NCBI GenBank assembly: GCA_014360745.1 | Contig: JACIWY010000180.1 | Span: forward strand, 1 to 7,125 | Origin: Chloroflexota bacterium | Lineage (GTDB): Bacteria; Chloroflexota; Anaerolineae; UBA1429 | Direction of reading: 5' to 3' | DNA: 7,125 bases | In this document: in pieces, positions 4,739 through 7,125 of the stretch | Numbering within the stretch: the stretch's first letter is position 1 | Layout of the letters: each line of letters opens with the position of its first letter | Notes under the pieces: generated by a model | Database searches by the model: none | Seen by the model: the letters and a program-made list of their open reading frames with translations, nothing else | Told to the model about the DNA's origin: nothing | Position numbers and translations under genes: made by a program

Positions 4739-7125
4739 ATGCCCATGTGGTTGCTTCAGCGCCCCACCATACCGAAAAGGATAGCGCTCACGGCGTTCGC
4801 CGCTTTGCCGCTTCTGTTGCTGAGCTTGTTGTGGCCCTCATTGCCCAGGGCAGATGGAAACTGGACGAGCGTACGCACGGCCGACGGCCTGTTGGGCGAC
4901 ACGGTGCAGGCATTGGCTGCAACCCCCTCCGGAGGCATGCTCATCGGCACCTCGCGCGGGCTGAACTATTGGGATGGGCAGCAGCTGCGCATGTACAGCG
5001 CCGGCAACGGATTGGTTCGTGGAGCCATCACGGCCTTGGCCGAGGCTGAGGGGGCAGTCTGGGCTGGAAGCTGGGGAGGCGGTCTTGCCGTCCTCAGCGG
5101 CGATGCCTGGCAACGCTTGGCCGATGAAGGCTCGGCGGCGCTCGGCGATTGGATCAGCGATCTGGCCCCGGCGCCGGATGGAATATGGGTCGCCACCTAT
5201 GGGCGCGGGTTGGCCCTGCTCCAACAAGGCCGCCGGACGGTCTATCGGCGGGGCGATTCGGCATTGCCCAGCGACTGGCTGACCCGGTTGCTTCCCGATG
5301 GATGTGGGGGGCTGTGGATCGGCACGGAGCGCGCCGGCTTGGCCCATCTCGATGCGCAGGGCCGCTTCACTACCTTCGATCTCCCCGGTCGAGTCAACGC
5401 CGAGGTCACGGCATTGGCGCAGGTAGGAGACACTTTGTGGGTGGGCACGCCTCGCGGTCTGCACATCTTGGAACCGACAAAGGGAATATGGCGCACGCCC
5501 GCCGGAATAGAACGGGTCGGGGCGGTGACGGCGTTGCTGCCTGTGAACGACGGGGTATGGATCGGCGCATTGAGCGGGCTTTTCTTTTGGCAGGGGGACC
5601 AGTTGTGGCAAGATCGCGTCGAGGGCTTGCCCCGGACGGCCGTCAGCGCTTTGGCCTTGGATCGTCAGGGGCGGCTATGGGTGGGCACATATGGCCAAGG
5701 GGTGGCCGTACAGGGGCCTCTCGCATTACGCGCTCCGGCGCGATTGCCGGTGGTTTTGGTCCATGGCTGGCGTGGCCCCAACAGCGATCGCTTGGAGGAC
5801 AGCGAATTCTGGTTCCTGGCCCGTTGGCTGCGCGAAGACGGCTTTCTCCCCGTCTATGCCACGGGCATCCGACCTGAGCAAACCCTTCATCAGAACGCCC
5901 GTCGTTTGCGCGAAGTGATCCGCCAGGCCAAAGCGAAGAGCGGAACCGATCAGGTTTACTTGGTGGGCTTTAGCATGGGGGGCCTTAATGTGCGCGCCTA
6001 TTTAGAATCGGACCTGTACGCCGGCGATGTGGCCCGCGCCTTTATCCTCGGCACGCCACATCGCGGCGAGCACCTCTGGTTGACCCTATTGCTATGGGAA
6101 CGGTTGGCCTGGAGCCAAGAGCCCTCGGCGGTCGAGTTGACGCCCTTACATGCCGATCTGTTCAACCAAACACACGCGCATCGTCTCGATGTGCCCTACG
6201 TGCTCATCGCCGGAGATGCGCGTCAGGAGGAACTGCCGGATCTCTTTCGCGAGCTTCCTCCCGGCGACGGGTTGGTGTCTGCTTGGAGCGCCCTGGGGCC
6301 GCCGACATATCCCGGCGATAAGGCTTGGCATTCGGGCGTCGTGCGGGCGGTGACGGAGGATGTCCATGCCTGGAGCCAGGAGATCATCGCCCTGGCCTTG
6401 CCTTCATTGCTCTTCCCGCGCACGACGTACGAGGCCCATATTCGCCCCTATTTGTTCGGCGTGGGCGACATGCCCGGCATGGGCCGTTCGGCCGACCTCT
6501 CGGCGCCTGTGCCCAAGCGCGACCCGCGCAGCGCGTTGCGGACGGGGAATATTGACCCAGGCGAGACCGTCTTTCTGCCGCCGATCCCCTTGGAGGCCGA
6601 ACAAGGGGCGCGCTTCTATCTGCGCTGGAAGGGCCCGGCCCCCGAGATGCACCTGCGCGATCCTTCCGGCCGCCTCATCACGCCGGACGATCTGCCCGAC
6701 GAGGCCGAATATCTGGCCCTCGATTTTGCCGATTTCGCCGCTTATATCCTGACCGACACGCTGCCTGGTCCTTGGACGGTCGAGCTCAAAGTCGCAAAGG
6801 ATGCCGAGGAAGCGGCTCGTTTCGTCGTCTACGCGGAGCAAAGGGCGCCAGAAGGCTCTGCTTTGGAGGGGTTGACGTTGGCCAGCGATCGCACCTGGTA
6901 TCGCCCTGGTGAGGCCGTCACCCTCACCGCGACGATAGAAGGCGTACAAGGGGTAAGCTGGGAGAGGGTGTGGGCGGACCTCTATCGGCTGGACGGAACC
7001 GACACGGCGGGGGCTGAGGTGATCAAGACGATCGAATTGGCGCCAGCTGCAAAGGGCGGGGTTTGGGTTGGGCGCTTTATGGCTCCTTTTGAAGGGGGAT
7101 ATTACGCATTGTTGGGGCGGGCGGT
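4739..7125 (+). CDS. Exported seven-bladed Reg_prop propeller / alpha-beta hydrolase fusion, partial at the right edge
   Basis: An uninterrupted frame of 795 codons runs off the window. The N-terminus is a signal peptide or anchor: basic PKR (12-14), a hydrophobic run (15-35), then a possible PRA-DG cleavage site (36-40). Residues 42-325 form a beta-propeller with seven two-component-regulator-type blades, recognised by W-x-G-T-x-x-G-L motifs at 67, 107, 149, 192, 233, 273 and 313 (spacing 40-43). An alpha/beta hydrolase follows (about 334-560) with VVLVHGW (338-344) at the oxyanion side, nucleophile elbow GFSMGG with Ser412, LGTPHRG (437-443), likely acid Asp510 in PPGDGLV, and His531 in AWHSG. 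This resembles PGAP1/LipA-like lipases and esterases; the substrate is unknown. The C-terminus has a beta-rich domain (about 610-700, with LRDPSGRLITP) and another beginning at YRPGEAVTL (721-729). ATG 4739 or 4745 could start it; neither has a clear SD, so coupling to the kinase, which ends 22 bp earlier, is plausible. Confidence 0.88.
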   Translation, partial: MPMWLLQRPTIPKRIALTAFAALPLLLLSLLWPSLPRADGNWTSVRTADGLLGDTVQALAATPSGGMLIGTSRGLNYWDGQQLRMYSAGNGLVRGAITALAEAEGAVWAGSWGGGLAVLSGDAWQRLADEGSAALGDWISDLAPAPDGIWVATYGRGLALLQQGRRTVYRRGDSALPSDWLTRLLPDGCGGLWIGTERAGLAHLDAQGRFTTFDLPGRVNAEVTALAQVGDTLWVGTPRGLHILEPTKGIWRTPAGIERVGAVTALLPVNDGVWIGALSGLFFWQGDQLWQDRVEGLPRTAVSALALDRQGRLWVGTYGQGVAVQGPLALRAPARLPVVLVHGWRGPNSDRLEDSEFWFLARWLREDGFLPVYATGIRPEQTLHQNARRLREVIRQAKAKSGTDQVYLVGFSMGGLNVRAYLESDLYAGDVARAFILGTPHRGEHLWLTLLLWERLAWSQEPSAVELTPLHADLFNQTHAHRLDVPYVLIAGDARQEELPDLFRELPPGDGLVSAWSALGPPTYPGDKAWHSGVVRAVTEDVHAWSQEIIALALPSLLFPRTTYEAHIRPYLFGVGDMPGMGRSADLSAPVPKRDPRSALRTGNIDPGETVFLPPIPLEAEQGARFYLRWKGPAPEMHLRDPSGRLITPDDLPDEAEYLALDFADFAAYILTDTLPGPWTVELKVAKDAEEAARFVVYAEQRAPEGSALEGLTLASDRTWYRPGEAVTLTATIEGVQGVSWERVWADLYRLDGTDTAGAEVIKTIELAPAAKGGVWVGRFMAPFEGGYYALLGRA

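Noticed and set aside
3700..4746. 348-codon Arg-rich minus-strand open frame opposite the kinase ectodomain
   Set aside because: Its Arg/Gly-rich composition is the complement of the acg-ccg Thr-Pro codons; it shows no independent gene signals.
4747..5049. 100-codon plus-strand frame starting just after the kinase
   Set aside because: It is out of frame with the propeller protein starting at 4739, which has a signal peptide and repeat motifs; the 100-codon product has no recognisable feature.
4838..5611. 257-codon minus-strand open frame opposite the propeller
   Set aside because: It is antisense to the seven-bladed propeller frame, which has regular repeats, a signal peptide and continuity to the window edge.

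Overview
The window looks like chromosomal DNA of a GC-rich bacterium, most likely a member of the Chloroflexota (Anaerolineae-like). The evidence is indirect: a transmembrane Ser/Thr kinase whose extracellular part carries a pre-peptidase (PPC)-like domain and a long Thr-Pro stalk, a Reg_prop propeller hydrolase, and an IS200/RAYT-type transposase accompanied by REP-like palindromes. No rRNA, tRNA or CRISPR array was seen.

Layout. (1) Positions 2-442, minus strand: a Y1 (HUH) transposase of the IS200/REP-associated type, open at the left edge. Three short palindromes with TRAA tetraloops lie around it, one inside its 3' coding end (20-36) and two upstream of its start (545-565 and 577-592). 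(2) Positions 654-2507, minus strand: two tandem paralogues of the dihydrodipicolinate synthase/N-acetylneuraminate lyase (DHDPS) superfamily, 302 and 301 aa, 39 bp apart, each with a strong Shine-Dalgarno. Both keep the Schiff-base lysine but lack the usual catalytic tyrosine and the Thr-Thr of the pyruvate-binding loop, so they are unlikely to be DapA. (3) Positions 2508-2703: a divergent control region with a good sigma70-like promoter on each strand. (4) Positions 2704-4716, plus strand: a transmembrane Ser/Thr protein kinase of about 670 aa. (5) Positions 4739-7125, plus strand, open at the right edge: an exported protein with a seven-bladed Reg_prop beta-propeller, an alpha/beta-hydrolase domain with a visible Ser-Asp-His triad, and at least two beta-rich C-terminal domains.

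How the genes may work together. The two DHDPS-like genes form one operon, probably for catabolism or rearrangement of an unidentified keto-acid or sugar-acid substrate. The kinase and the propeller-hydrolase are separated by 22 bp with no terminator and probably form the opposite operon. Both gene products place large domains outside the membrane, so a shared surface-sensing or envelope role is plausible. That pairing, the domain order of the hydrolase and the altered active sites of the DHDPS pair are the most interesting points. All family assignments come from motif reading without a database search.
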